Shown here in pieces: positions 10,001 through 19,559 of a stretch of DNA of 64,000 nt (within the stretch, counting starts at the first letter, position 1; the number at the start of each line of letters is the position of its first letter). Both the position numbers and the translations under genes were made by a program. The notes beneath the pieces were generated by a model, which saw only the letters and a program-made list of their open reading frames with translations, ran no database searches and was not told where the DNA came from. Source of the stretch: Pantanalinema sp. GBBB05 (GTDB taxonomy: Bacteria; Cyanobacteriota; Cyanobacteriia; Leptolyngbyales; Leptolyngbyaceae); the NCBI GenBank assembly GCA_016743235.1, contig VRZD01000009.1, positions 62,001-126,000 of the forward strand. Reading direction: 5' to 3'.

Positions 10001-10449
10001 TCACCCTCAATTTGCTAGGCATTGATCCGAGTCGTGGGTTTGTCAGTCTCCCTCTAGATCTGGCAGATCCCGCCGCCCAGATTGCTCAGGAGTGTTCTCC
10101 CACCCGGCAGGCCGCTAGTTCCTTTGTCAGTACGGGACGAGGGGGAATTCCACTCAGTCCCGATCACCCCTTACGCAGTGAAGCCACGATCGTGCCCTGG
10201 ATAGAGTTCAATGAACCAGGGAGCCAGCGATCGGTTAGTCAGAAATCTGGTCAAGCGATCGTTACTGATTCCACGATCGTCGAAGCTCAGGGCTGGATTC
10301 GGGATGCCAAGGGACACTTCTGGTTAGTGGCTAATGTGCCCAGCCTGAGGTCGCCTAATCCAGCGTTGCAACCCGTGGACTGTGGACGACCACCGAATGC
10401 CCCGTCAATTCCTAACCTGCTGATCCGTCGGGGGGAGAATCAGAATTGA
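7072..10449 (+). CDS. Two-partner-secretion exoprotein with filamentous-hemagglutinin N-terminal domain
   Basis: This 1125-residue protein is a TpsA-type secreted beta-helix. It has a signal peptide (about residues 1-34, ending SVNVAAQ) and then the TPS domain with the diagnostic NLFLINPNGIIFG segment at about residues 123-135. A long array of degenerate Gly/Asn/Thr-rich helix turns follows (repeated GNAGN/GDIxIxT patterns). The C-terminal tail motif SSFVSTGRGGIPLSPDHPL, seen in cyanobacterial members, has cysteines on both sides. The family is exported through a TpsB outer-membrane pore of the Omp85/ShlB type, and no such gene is in this window. The likely role is a surface adhesin or sheath component, by inference from family. 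Confidence 0.85.
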   Translation: MQQNVQRYWSLLVAIAGSIASTGCFSVNVAAQIEPDDTLGAERSRVRTDGDLDIIDRGATRGTTLFHSFRAFNVGAGRSVYFLSPSNDIRTILARVTGNQRSEIFGTLGTYQVLNGNITAANANLFLINPNGIIFGANARLDVDRSFVATTANSILFPDGNEFSATDPQAPPLLTMQVPIGLQYGSRPAGDIVSQGVLAVNSGQSLVLAGGNLQLDQSVLGLRGAQSGRIELGAVAGSGTVGLTTNGNLLSLTFPEDLVRGNVAIANQSIINVVASNGGSLTIHARNLDIAGGSRLLAGILPGSGTVENQAGDLTLDVTQATTVREFSLIGNSVFPEATGNGGDVRINTGTLALTDGSQILVTVVGTGNAGNAVIQARDRVTLSGTTTDGQFSSGIFTRVAASGRGNSGDIRITTGTLHLSDQATLTTDTLGLGNAGNVMIQARDQVTITGDSPNGVFTTISTKASSSSPGRSGKIQITTEDLVLANGGLLNATTFGKGKAGDIDIQANTVSVSGDSVMTTETRNTASGDAGDIVINTERLSVREGGGISAATYGTGQGGAIRIRATDDIEVVGRRSFADGTTRQSSLSVATLGPGQAGDIELQSNDRITVQDGTISSSVEPGGSGNAGTIRLQTNVLNVLEGGEINAIVFRALNNRPAAQGNGGSIAIQAHDRVLIDGSSPISGYSSGIFTTTERGAIGQAGDIRLRTNDFQVSRGGIVSATTSNASSAGNITIDAATFTASQGGQVVTHTRSSGNAGTIRLNVSDTIVLTGSDPNLADRLDRAQTYLQRQEPTGLVADVILNQGAASGLFANTTAHSTGRGGSIAVTDPTRVEILDGAGMFVNSQGTAPGGTIQLSAGRLTLDRQAQISAETASNQGGNIVLQLHDLLLLRRGSLISATAGTVQAGGDGGNITIAAPFIIGILRENSDIIANAFTGKGGNITITTNGIFGLRLQPQLTTNSDITASSQFGISGSVTLNLLGIDPSRGFVSLPLDLADPAAQIAQECSPTRQAASSFVSTGRGGIPLSPDHPLRSEATIVPWIEFNEPGSQRSVSQKSGQAIVTDSTIVEAQGWIRDAKGHFWLVANVPSLRSPNPALQPVDCGRPPNAPSIPNLLIRRGENQN

Positions 10450-10497
10450 TCGTCATTTCGTTAAGCTAAGTAAGCGGTAAATCGGTACTAGCGTTAT

Positions 10498-11931
10498 ATG
10501 TCTGAGTTGATTTTGTTCTGGCATCGTCGGGATCTGCGTCTGACCGATAATATCGGTTTGGCACTAGCACAACGGCGGAGTCGGAAACTGGTGGGAGTAT
10601 TCTGTCTCGATCCCAACATTCTGCAACGGGACGATGTGGCTCCCGCCCGAGTCACTTACATGATCGGCTGTTTGCAAGCCCTCCAGCAGCGATATGCCGA
10701 AGCTGGGAGTCAATTGATTATCCTCAAGGCTGATCCGATCGCAGGCATTGTCAAATTAGCTCAATCTCTTCAGGCTCAAATGGTCGTTTGGAACTGGGAT
10801 GTTGAACCCTATGCCAAAGAGCGCGATCGGGCGGTGACAGAAGCCCTTCAGCAAGCCGGAATCCAGGTTGAAAATTGTTGGGATCAAATTCTCCATGCTC
10901 CGGAAGCAATTCGGACGGGGGCAGGTGAACCCTATACGGTCTACACGCCGTTTTGGCGGAACTGGCAACGGCAAGCGAAGGATGAACCACTCCCTGCCTT
11001 AGAGGGGTTAACTGGATTAACGGAGTCGGAACAGAAAGCCGCCAAGCAAGCTGGAGCGATCGCCCTCCCGACAGCCAAAGAACTAGGATTCGTTTGGGAC
11101 AATGGCTTAGTGCTGGAACCAGGAGAAACGGCAGCTCAAGAAAAGTTAGAAGAGTTTTGTCAGGCTGCGATCGCAGATTATGGCGAACAACGCAACTTTC
11201 CAGCCCAACCTGGCACATCGCAACTCAGCGCAGCCCTGAAGTTTGGGGCGATCGGAATTCGGACGGTATGGGCAGCCACCCAGGAATTGATGGCAGAGGC
11301 TCGCAGTGATGAGGTTCGGACCAGTATCCAGACCTGGCAACAGGAGTTAGCCTGGCGCGAGTTCTATCAATATGTGATGTACTTTTTCCCCGAGCTAGCT
11401 GATGGTTCTTATCGCCGTCCCTTTCAGGATTTTCCTTGGGAGGACAACGAAGACCACTTTCAGGCTTGGTGTGCTGGGAAAACAGGATATCCGATCGTCG
11501 ATGCAGCGATGCGGCAGATGAATGAAACGGGTTGGATGCATAATCGCTGCCGCATGATTGTGGCAAGTTTTCTCACAAAAGATCTGCTGATCAACTGGCA
11601 GCGGGGCGAGAAATATTTTATGCAGACCTTAATGGACGGAGATCTGTCGGCGAATAATGGGGGTTGGCAGTGGAGTGCTTCTAGCGGTATGGATCCGAAA
11701 CCGCTCCGGATTTTTAACCCCGCCAGTCAGGCGCAGAAATTTGATCCAGAAGCCGAATACATCCGGGAGTGGTTACCGGAATTACGCAGTCTAGACACCG
11801 AGGTCTTAGTAACTGGCAAAATTGCTCCGTTAGACTGTCATCGTTGTGACTATCCCACTCCGATCGTCGATCACAACGAACAACAGCGGCAGTTCAAAGC
11901 CCGCTACCAGTCCCAAAAAGAGCGGTTGTAG
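10498..11931 (+). CDS. phr: Deoxyribodipyrimidine photolyase (class I CPD photolyase)
   Basis: Photolyase uses blue light and FADH- to split cyclobutane pyrimidine dimers in DNA. The 477-residue protein has the N-terminal alpha/beta antenna domain ([15 protein letters not shown]). The C-terminal FAD domain shows [39 protein letters not shown] and [24 protein letters not shown], all matching class I CPD photolyases. The overall pattern resembles the 8-HDF-antenna type of cyanobacteria, and the WQWSASSG stretch argues for photolyase rather than cryptochrome. It is convergent with the next gene, with only five bases between their ends. Confidence 0.93.
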   Translation: MSELILFWHRRDLRLTDNIGLALAQRRSRKLVGVFCLDPNILQRDDVAPARVTYMIGCLQALQQRYAEAGSQLIILKADPIAGIVKLAQSLQAQMVVWNWDVEPYAKERDRAVTEALQQAGIQVENCWDQILHAPEAIRTGAGEPYTVYTPFWRNWQRQAKDEPLPALEGLTGLTESEQKAAKQAGAIALPTAKELGFVWDNGLVLEPGETAAQEKLEEFCQAAIADYGEQRNFPAQPGTSQLSAALKFGAIGIRTVWAATQELMAEARSDEVRTSIQTWQQELAWREFYQYVMYFFPELADGSYRRPFQDFPWEDNEDHFQAWCAGKTGYPIVDAAMRQMNETGWMHNRCRMIVASFLTKDLLINWQRGEKYFMQTLMDGDLSANNGGWQWSASSGMDPKPLRIFNPASQAQKFDPEAEYIREWLPELRSLDTEVLVTGKIAPLDCHRCDYPTPIVDHNEQQRQFKARYQSQKERL

Positions 11932-11936
11932 GCAGA

Positions 11937-12401
11937 TTAGCGTCGAACTTTGCCTGTGAACCCAGCTGCTTTAAATTGCTTGAGTTGTAAGGGAGTGGGT
12001 TGGTTCGCGGGGACGCTGATCCGCAGTTCAAAATCGCTAATCCCAGGAGGGACTTCCTCGATCGCGCCTAAACGAGTCCGGTTCTGCATGACGGAATCGT
12101 TATTGGCATCATAAATCCGCCCGAAAATGTCTGCATTGACCACGGGTTTGCCGGAATTATTCTCCGCTTTGCCAGTGACAATGAAGCAGTTGGCGTCCAT
12201 GGTTGTGCCACTTGTCACCATGCCAGTCGCGAGTTCGGGCGGACACTCATGGTACGAGAGATCAAATAACTTGATTTGAGTCAGCGCGATCGCAGGTGGC
12301 GTTATCCAGGTGGTGAGCACCCAGAGAAACCCAGTTAAAAGAGAAATCGTAATTGCTCGGAAGGTCATAGGTTTCACAAGTTGGCTGAAAGAGGAAATCA
12401 T
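11937..12401 (-). CDS. Putative secreted protein, unrecognised (154 aa)
   Basis: The protein has an N-terminal signal sequence (hydrophobic AITISLLTGFLWVLTTWI, then PPAIALTQ). The mature domain of about 115 residues begins IKLFDLSYHECPPE and has two cysteines that could form a disulphide. The beta-strand-like pattern (CFIVTGKAENNSGKPVVNADIFGRIYD...) resembles an FxLYD/immunoglobulin-like fold used in periplasmic small domains. The start may instead be the internal ATG at 12368, giving a shorter n-region. It is likely a conserved cyanobacterial periplasmic protein, with unknown function. Confidence 0.65.
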   Translation of the reverse strand: MISSFSQLVKPMTFRAITISLLTGFLWVLTTWITPPAIALTQIKLFDLSYHECPPELATGMVTSGTTMDANCFIVTGKAENNSGKPVVNADIFGRIYDANNDSVMQNRTRLGAIEEVPPGISDFELRISVPANQPTPLQLKQFKAAGFTGKVRR

Positions 12402-12483
12402 CTCTCATTCTCGCTTAAACCCGTACCGAGCATACATCTGGATCCAGGTCAGAGCCTACGATCGCTCTCGTGGCTAAACAGAC

Positions 12484-13308
12484 TTAGACTTTGCTGCGAT
12501 CAGTGAGAATTTCGTAACCGTCTTCTGTCACTAGTACCGTATGCTCAAACTGAGCCGAAAGGGAATTATCTACAGTCACCGCCGTCCAGCGATCGCTGAG
12601 AATTCGAGTCACTTTGGAACCCGCATTGACAATCGGTTCGATCGCGAGCGTCATTCCGGCTTTAAGTCTGACATTCGGCATACTATGAGTCCGGAAATTG
12701 AACACAGACGGTTCTTCATGCAAATTGCGACCCACCCCGTGACCCGTGAAATCTTCTACAACAGAGAAACCATTGGCTTTGACGTGATCTTCGATCGCCC
12801 CTGCCAGATCCATCAGACAAGCCCCAGCTCGTACCTGTTCAATCCCCTTATAGAGTGCTGTTTCAGCCACTTCAATTAACCGAGCCGCTTCGGGACGCAC
12901 CTCACCCACGGCGATCGTGATGCAAGAATCGCCATGAAATCCTTCGTAATAGGCTCCAGTATCTACTTTCAGAACATCGCCAGTGCGGATGACTTTTTTC
13001 CGGTTGGGAATGCCATGCACAACTTCATTGTTAATACTGGAACAAATTGAAGCGGGAAACCCGTGATAACCTTTGAAACTTGGCGTCGCCCCCATCTCCC
13101 GGATCCGTTTTTCCGCATGAGCATCCAAGTCAGCTGTAGTCATGCCGGGCTGTACCATTGCCGCAATTTCTTTCAGTACAGTTGCCACGATTTTGGCAGA
13201 CTGCCGCATAGTTTCAATCTCACGAAGAGATTTAATTTCAATGCCACGCCGTTGCCGTTTAGGAGCCGAAAGAGCCGGTTGATTCAGCAAGTTGCTCAAA
13301 ATATTCAT
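12484..13308 (-). CDS. map: Methionine aminopeptidase type I
   Basis: This enzyme removes the initiator methionine from nascent proteins. I use the ATG at 13308 ([27 protein letters not shown], 274 residues) because the longer frame begins at a TTG with no ribosome binding site. Metal ligands are visible in the canonical order: Asp in [10 protein letters not shown], Asp in HGDSCITI, His in [15 protein letters not shown], Glu in AIEPIVNAG and Glu in [10 protein letters not shown]. The substrate-pocket His is in [20 protein letters not shown]. The basic N-terminal extension KRQRR is typical of one of several cyanobacterial MAP copies. Confidence 0.95.
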   Translation of the reverse strand: MNILSNLLNQPALSAPKRQRRGIEIKSLREIETMRQSAKIVATVLKEIAAMVQPGMTTADLDAHAEKRIREMGATPSFKGYHGFPASICSSINNEVVHGIPNRKKVIRTGDVLKVDTGAYYEGFHGDSCITIAVGEVRPEAARLIEVAETALYKGIEQVRAGACLMDLAGAIEDHVKANGFSVVEDFTGHGVGRNLHEEPSVFNFRTHSMPNVRLKAGMTLAIEPIVNAGSKVTRILSDRWTAVTVDNSLSAQFEHTVLVTEDGYEILTDRSKV

Positions 13309-13476
13309 GCGGTTCCGAAAGAAAAAAGGGTGAGGAATCAGAAAGTCAGTCGGAGAGAGGATCAAATTGCTTAAAACGACAGAAATCCAGACTCAAGTAG
13401 GATTTCAGACGGGTACGCACTTCGATACGATCGTCAGAGTTCTTATCTAGATTAGCTTAATTTTTCCGACAAACTT

Positions 13477-14007
13477 TCAGGTCTGATTGGAAATTGCTGC
13501 CTTCAGATCGGCAGTAACCTGTACGGTTCCAGTCATGCCCGCCTCGGTATGTCCTGGTACCGAACAATGCAGTTCATAACTTCCGGGCTTAATCGGCACA
13601 AACATCCATTCCGCTTGGGCTTGCGGTTTTAACTCAACTTCATGAATTGCCCCTTTGACTTCAACGTTTCCAGCTTCGACTTTCTGTGTCCAAATCCCAT
13701 CAGCAAAGTCTTTAGCTGTGAAATAATGTTTGGAGTTACTGGGATTGGTTAGTACCAATTTGTAGCGCTGTCCAGCCAAAAATTCTAGATGGTCAGGTAC
13801 AAACCGCAGTTCATTGGTTGTATTGCCCAGACTCACTTGAACTTCGATCGCGGGTTGACGAGAGAGGTCGATAACTAAGGGAGCGGCGATCGCTGGAATA
13901 CTTGACCAGCCAAACCATACAATGATGGTAGGCAATATCAACTGGCGTAAACATAGACCGAAGTGCCACTGTGCCCAATCATGAATTAAAACGATTAATG
14001 ATTGCAT
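13477..14007 (-). CDS. Cupredoxin (plastocyanin-like) protein with signal peptide
   Basis: The ATG at 14007 gives 176 residues. An N-terminal membrane/signal segment (LRQLILPTIIVWFGWSSIPAIAA) precedes a cupredoxin domain. The type-1 copper ligands are visible: His in SKHYFTAK, then Cys, His and Met in HCSVPGHTEAGMTG. Copper binding and periplasmic or thylakoid-lumen location are therefore likely. It is longer and more divergent than plastocyanin PetE and lacks its N-terminal signature, so I do not call it petE. It could be an electron carrier or a copper-handling protein. It is divergent from the glycosyltransferase gene with about 175 bases between the starts. Confidence 0.8.
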   Translation of the reverse strand: MQSLIVLIHDWAQWHFGLCLRQLILPTIIVWFGWSSIPAIAAPLVIDLSRQPAIEVQVSLGNTTNELRFVPDHLEFLAGQRYKLVLTNPSNSKHYFTAKDFADGIWTQKVEAGNVEVKGAIHEVELKPQAQAEWMFVPIKPGSYELHCSVPGHTEAGMTGTVQVTADLKAAISNQT

Positions 14008-14181
14008 AATTTCAATTGCCTTAACGATAGATAGAAATATTGGTAGCCAATCATGGCTCAGACATAGAATTTTTTCAAAATAGATTTTTTGCCTCTCTTC
14101 GTCAGCTCCAACTCGCAAAATTTAGGTCTAACTTTGTATCTCTAACTACAGCTATCTGTATTCGTCTACGAGCTTCGTGTA

Positions 14182-15321
14182 ATGATTGCCTTCCAAATCC
14201 TTCTAGTCGTTTTAATTTTCGGTGCGGCTGCTTTTTATATCGCTTGTGGACTATGTATCTATCAATTTGCCGAAGAGCGACAGGTCATACTGCGTGATCC
14301 AGATTACGAGCCAGGCATCTCCCTGTTAGTTCCTGCCTGTGGCGTAGACACTGGAGCCTGGGAAAACTGGTTATCACTCTGTAAACAAGACTATCCAGAT
14401 TATGAGGTGCTGTTTGGCGTCACTCACCCTCACGATCCAGCGATTCCCATTCTGCAACAATTAGCCACAGCATTCCCAGGTCATGTCAGGGTATTCACTC
14501 ACCTGGAGCCGCGAGGAATTAACTATAAAGATAGCAACCTCAGTTATTTGTTAGAAGTCGCTCGGCACGAAATTATTGTGTTTGCGGATAGTGACATTCG
14601 GGTCAGCCCCGATTACCTTGCAACGGTAACAGCGCCATTAGCAGATCCCAACGTGGGATTAGTCACCTGTTGTTTCTTGGGACATCAGCCCCAGTTTTTA
14701 GGTGCAGCCCTCGCATCCTTAGGTCGATGTGTAGACTTTATTCCTAGTGCCTTAATTGCCCGTACCCTCGATCGCGGCTTGCGGTTTGCCGTCGGAGCCA
14801 CGATCGCGACTCGTAAATCAACCCTGGCTGACTTTGGTGGCTTACATCTAAATCGGATTGGTTCCGATTACAACTTGGGTAAACGTGCGACTCTAGCAGG
14901 CTATCGAATCAAGCTCTCGAACTATGTACTGGAATCAGATACAGGATCAGAAAGCCTAGCCGATTTATTCAAGCGAGAACTACGGTGGAACCGCACGATT
15001 CGCTTCAACCGGGGCAGAATTTACTACGCTCAGATTTTTTGCCATGGGCTCCCCTTCGCTCTGCTCCTGCTGTTAGTCACAGGGTGGCAACCCTGGGCGA
15101 TCGCAATCAGTCTTTCGATCGTTCTGATTCGCTATGCCGAGGCATTGATGGCGATCGTTAGCCTCAATAGTCCTCGTTTATTGCCTTGGCTCTGGGTACT
15201 GCCGTTGCGAGATTTCCTTAGCCTAGTAGTTTGGGGTATGGGAGCATTTGGCGATCGGGTGTACTGGCGCGGACGCCGATTACGAATTGAAGCAGATGGG
15301 TTGTTACAACCCATAGAATAA
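14182..15321 (+). CDS. GT21-family glycosyltransferase (ceramide/hopanoid glucosyltransferase-like)
   Basis: The protein has 379 residues: an N-terminal transmembrane helix (residues ~3-30), a GT-A domain and C-terminal hydrophobic segments. The D-x-D is in VFADSDIRVSPDYL. The acceptor-site motif of processive or lipid glucosyltransferases (Q/RxxRW) appears as KRELRWNRTIRFNRG, and NYKDSNLSYLLE precedes the DSD. This combination matches GT21 enzymes such as ceramide glucosyltransferase and HpnI. It is predicted to add a sugar to a membrane lipid, but the lipid (hopanoid, ceramide-like or glycolipid) is not determinable. Confidence 0.8.
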   Translation: MIAFQILLVVLIFGAAAFYIACGLCIYQFAEERQVILRDPDYEPGISLLVPACGVDTGAWENWLSLCKQDYPDYEVLFGVTHPHDPAIPILQQLATAFPGHVRVFTHLEPRGINYKDSNLSYLLEVARHEIIVFADSDIRVSPDYLATVTAPLADPNVGLVTCCFLGHQPQFLGAALASLGRCVDFIPSALIARTLDRGLRFAVGATIATRKSTLADFGGLHLNRIGSDYNLGKRATLAGYRIKLSNYVLESDTGSESLADLFKRELRWNRTIRFNRGRIYYAQIFCHGLPFALLLLLVTGWQPWAIAISLSIVLIRYAEALMAIVSLNSPRLLPWLWVLPLRDFLSLVVWGMGAFGDRVYWRGRRLRIEADGLLQPIE

Positions 15322-15446
15322 CTTCAACAAGTCATCATTCGTTAGCAATCGCTTAACAAGATGGTTGACAGTCTTTATTAAATTCATCCTGATCAGTTCT
15401 AAGAAGTTCCGTATCAAGAATTAGACGTTCTGATGCGGATCTTTCT

Positions 15447-15662
15447 ATGCAGTTTTTAGCCTTAACTCTACTATCAGGTTCACTCATTGCTTTGCCAGCA
15501 CCATCTGGTAATAATCATTCACTGACTGAAGCCAGCCCAGTCAAGGCGTTACAGTCAACCCTGACTGCACCAATGCAAGTTGGTAATGAGCAAAATTTAC
15601 ATCGTGGCAGCGGTCGGCGGGAATTCTTTTACCAGGCTGAAACGCTGATCAGACCAGCTTAG
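15447..15662 (+). CDS. patX: PatX-type RGSGR-peptide precursor
   Basis: This 71-residue protein has an N-terminal hydrophobic leader (MQFLALTLLSGSLIALPAPS) and a low-complexity middle. At residues 52-59 it has HRGSGRRE, containing RGSGR (53-57), the pentapeptide that binds and inhibits HetR. PatX proteins with this plan are known as diffusible-inhibitor precursors in filamentous cyanobacteria that carry hetR. Here the gene sits 450 bases upstream of hetR on the same strand. A stem-loop starts at the base after its stop codon, so it is probably its own transcript. A TTGACA lies at 15365-15370, but no good -10 is spaced from it. The tail after the motif is 14 residues. Confidence 0.85.
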   Translation: MQFLALTLLSGSLIALPAPSGNNHSLTEASPVKALQSTLTAPMQVGNEQNLHRGSGRREFFYQAETLIRPA

Positions 15663-15704
15663 AAAAATCGAGACAGTTGGTAAACATCGGGCTGCCTGAT
15701 TTTT
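15663..15704 (+). terminator. Probable terminator directly after patX
   Basis: AAAAATC (15663-15669) pairs with GATTTTT (15698-15704). The stem extends inward through AG and CAG against CTG and CT, with one bulge and one mismatch. The arm begins at the base after the patX TAG and ends in five T residues. It would separate patX transcription from hetR. Confidence 0.55.
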
Positions 15705-15996
15705 GGAATTATGCAGCTTTTTTCTGAACGATGTTAAGGTCAATTTTGCCTTACCAATTCAGTATTCTTAGCGAATTGTTCCATTGCACCTTACGCTTTC
15801 AGCGCATTACCAATTGTAGAACAAAGCTTCCTACCCTTCAGTGCTAACTCTCATTTCTCTGGCTAAACCCCGTTTGATCCAACGCTGCTTGCCTTACTTA
15901 AAGTTTGGGAATACTTAGGGGATGCAGCCGTTAGAATTAATAAAATGCATTGAGAGGAAATTAGTTCTGTAGGCGATCGGATGGTTTAATTTAAGA
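15705..15996. other. Upstream region of hetR
   Basis: About 290 bases without a gene. It is AT-rich, with TAATAA-like stretches near 15937-15945 that could be secondary -10 elements. In Anabaena, hetR has several upstream start sites, so a long leader region is expected. No HetR-type GGGG-N5-CCCC palindrome was seen here. Confidence 0.4.
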
Positions 15997-17021
<1,025 letters not shown>

Positions 17022-17102
17022 TGGTGTACAACCCGCCTAGGCATTAGCAGGTTGGCAGAGAAGCAGAACCAAAAGATCTGGTGTCCTTACAGGAATCACC
17101 TG

Positions 17103-17852
17103 CTATAAAGTTCTCAGCATTTTCTCAGCTTTCCGCAAAGTTTGCTGGTGGCGGCGATAATGGTAAATCGGTGCGGCTCTCAATTTTGTCAACATTCCTT
17201 CTAGGCAATCGCGGGCCTTCTCCGTATTGCCTTCCTGCCGTTGAATGCTTGCCAGCATAATCGCCGCTTCCGGGTGTCCCCAGTACTTCAGATCCTGTTC
17301 TAAGTGGGTTTTAGCACTTTCCCAATCCTGCAATTCAAATAGGGCTTTGCCATACAGCAGGGAACCTTCGCCACATTTGTAGTCTGGCTCCAGTTTGACA
17401 AGAGCAGCTAAATGCTCTCTGGCTAGGGCAAACTGCTTGTGCTGCATTTCAATGTACGCCAACCCCCAGAGGGCATGAATATTTTTCGGCTCTTTGTCTA
17501 AGGCTTGCTGAAAGGCAGTGATGGCTTTTTCCAAATCACCTATTTCGGTGAGCACATTTCCCAAAGCCACATACTGGTGGGCTTTACCAATATTGCGAAC
17601 TCCAGCCTCAGCATTCCATAACGATTGCCGCATCGTCCAACGTTTGAAGTGATTGGGAACAGGAACATTCGATCGCGGCAACCAGCAAGCAAAAAAATAG
17701 ATCAGGGCACCAGCAACATTCAGAAACAGCAAAATCCAGATCCAGGTCTGGCGATCGGGTTCATTCCGAACACAATCAAAGATCATCAGCATCCAGAAGG
17801 CACTCGAAAGCAGAACCAAAATTCCGGGTGACGACACTAAGCTCCCGATCAT
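17103..17852 (-). CDS. Membrane-anchored TPR protein
   Basis: This 249-residue protein has two N-terminal transmembrane segments (residues ~6-25 and 37-58) resembling the phospholipase D/cardiolipin-synthase N-terminal module (FWMLMIFDCVRNEPDRQTWIWILLFLN). About four tetratricopeptide repeats follow (for example YVALGNVLTEIGDLEKAITAFQQAL and ALWGLAYIEMQHKQFALAREHL). TPRs are protein-interaction scaffolds, so this is probably a membrane-bound adaptor. It is convergent with hetR, with 81 bases between their ends. The partner is unknown. Confidence 0.8.
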   Translation of the reverse strand: MIGSLVSSPGILVLLSSAFWMLMIFDCVRNEPDRQTWIWILLFLNVAGALIYFFACWLPRSNVPVPNHFKRWTMRQSLWNAEAGVRNIGKAHQYVALGNVLTEIGDLEKAITAFQQALDKEPKNIHALWGLAYIEMQHKQFALAREHLAALVKLEPDYKCGEGSLLYGKALFELQDWESAKTHLEQDLKYWGHPEAAIMLASIQRQEGNTEKARDCLEGMLTKLRAAPIYHYRRHQQTLRKAEKMLRTL

Positions 17853-18000
17853 GAGCAGAGTTCCTTGATGAGATAAAAGGTGAAAGATTCTACAGACTTA
17901 TAGTTCCCGTTTACACCGAGAATGCATATATCCCCATCTACATCTCGAACCACTTGCTATCCTGAAAGAAGTTGCCAGGATTGACCGCTTTTAACGTCCC

Positions 18001-19197
18001 ATGACTCAACAACCCGTTCGTATTTGTATTTTGGGTGGAGGCTTTGCAGGTCTCTATACTGCCCTGCGGCTTAGTCAATTACCCTGGACACAGGCAGAAA
18101 AACCAGAGATTACCCTGGTCGATCGCCACGATCGCTTTCTGTTCACGCCACTCCTGTATGAACTGATGACTGGGGAGTTGCACACCTGGGAAATTGCCCC
18201 GCCGTTTGAAGAACTTTTAGCCGGTACAGGCATTCGCTTTTGCCAGGGAACCGTCAAAACGATTGATGTGGGAGCCCGCCAAGTTGATCTACACACTGGC
18301 ATCACCCTGGCTTACGATCGCCTGGTATTGGCATTAGGAGGAGAAACACCCCTCGATCTCGTCCCAGGAGCCGCCGAGTTTGCCCTGCCCTTCCGCACCA
18401 TTCAAGATGCCTATCGGCTAGAAGAACGATTGCGGCAGTTAGAAGCAGCAGATACGGATAAGCTGCGGGTGGCGATCGTTGGTGGTGGCTACTCCGGCGT
18501 AGAACTCGCATGTAAGCTCGCCGATCGCCTGGGAGGCAGAGGACGACTACGGATTATTGAACAAACGGATCGAATTCTAAGAACGTCACCAGAGTTTAAC
18601 CGGACTGCCGCTACTAGAGCTTTAGAAGAGCGCGGAGTGTGGTTAGATCTGGAAACAACTGTAGATGCCATCACAGCAGATACCATTTCGTTAACCTACA
18701 AGGGCAGCACAGATACCATTCCAGTAGAGGTCGTATTATGGACCGTAGGAACACGGGTGGTTGAGGCGATCTCAGGTCTGCCCCTGAAGCAGAATACTCG
18801 CGGGCAATTGGTGGTCACTCCAACCCTGCAAGTCGTGGATCAACCCGATGTTTTTGCGTTGGGTGATCTGGCAGATTGTAAGGATGCTGAGGGACAACAA
18901 GTCCCCACAACGGCTCAAGTCGCCTTCCAGCAAGCTGAGTTTGCCGGTTGGAATCTGTGGGCATCTCTGACCAATCGACCGTTACTGCCCTTCCGGTATT
19001 CCCCCGTTGGAGAAATGATGACATTGGGAATTGATCAAGCGACCATGACAGGGTTAGGAATTAGCCTGGATGGTTCCCTGGCTTACATTGCTCGGCGTTT
19101 AGCGTACCTGTATCGGATGCCAACCTTAGACCACCAACTCAGAGTAGGACTCAATTGGTTAGCTCAACCACTACTCACTGCTTTAGCCCCCAAGTAA
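18001..19197 (+). CDS. Type II NAD(P)H dehydrogenase (NdbB-like)
   Basis: This 398-residue flavoprotein has two Rossmann motifs: ILGGGFAGLYTA at the N-terminus for FAD and AIVGGGYSGVELA at about residue 160 for NAD(P)H. A C-terminal FAD-contact block VFALGDLAD and the quinone-side segment TAQVAFQQAEFAGWNLW match NDH-2 enzymes. It lacks transmembrane helices, and the C-terminal amphipathic part probably attaches it to the membrane. Of the cyanobacterial NdbA/B/C types it reads closest to NdbB, which is reported to reduce demethylphylloquinone in phylloquinone synthesis. That subtype call is from memory and moderate. Confidence 0.8.
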   Translation: MTQQPVRICILGGGFAGLYTALRLSQLPWTQAEKPEITLVDRHDRFLFTPLLYELMTGELHTWEIAPPFEELLAGTGIRFCQGTVKTIDVGARQVDLHTGITLAYDRLVLALGGETPLDLVPGAAEFALPFRTIQDAYRLEERLRQLEAADTDKLRVAIVGGGYSGVELACKLADRLGGRGRLRIIEQTDRILRTSPEFNRTAATRALEERGVWLDLETTVDAITADTISLTYKGSTDTIPVEVVLWTVGTRVVEAISGLPLKQNTRGQLVVTPTLQVVDQPDVFALGDLADCKDAEGQQVPTTAQVAFQQAEFAGWNLWASLTNRPLLPFRYSPVGEMMTLGIDQATMTGLGISLDGSLAYIARRLAYLYRMPTLDHQLRVGLNWLAQPLLTALAPK

Positions 19198-19559
19198 TCT
19201 GGATGACCGATCGCTAACCTAATAGCGCTGAAATTCATCTAGTCATGTCGCTAGGGGGGTAGCCCCCTCATCCCCTTGACAAAACCAGAAAATTCTCAGC
19301 AAATCTCTAAATTATTAGAACATGACCGGGAATGTCTAGGTAGTTTAGGGCACACTAAAGGTGGAAGCCGATTTTGCCTAGAAACTGTGGTATCGCCTAA
19401 GTCTAGCTAGACCATTAGGCAAAATGCAGGCATTCTCATTAACTTTTCGCATAGTATTTTGAGCAAGGGCAAATCAGCAGTGAAATCCACAATCTCAAAT
19501 GTCCATGCAAAAAGTTCGGTCTAGTGGGTGGTCTACTACAGGATTGAGAGGCGATCGAA
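19198..19559. other. Intergenic region with several palindromes
   Basis: This 362-base gap holds the G/C palindrome AGGGGG-GTAG-CCCCCT at 19253-19268. It also has an inverted repeat with arms 19371-19380 and 19416-19425 enclosing the 12-base palindrome GTCTAGCTAGAC at 19401-19412. The first may end ndbB-like transcription, although no T run follows. No gene was found. Confidence 0.5.
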
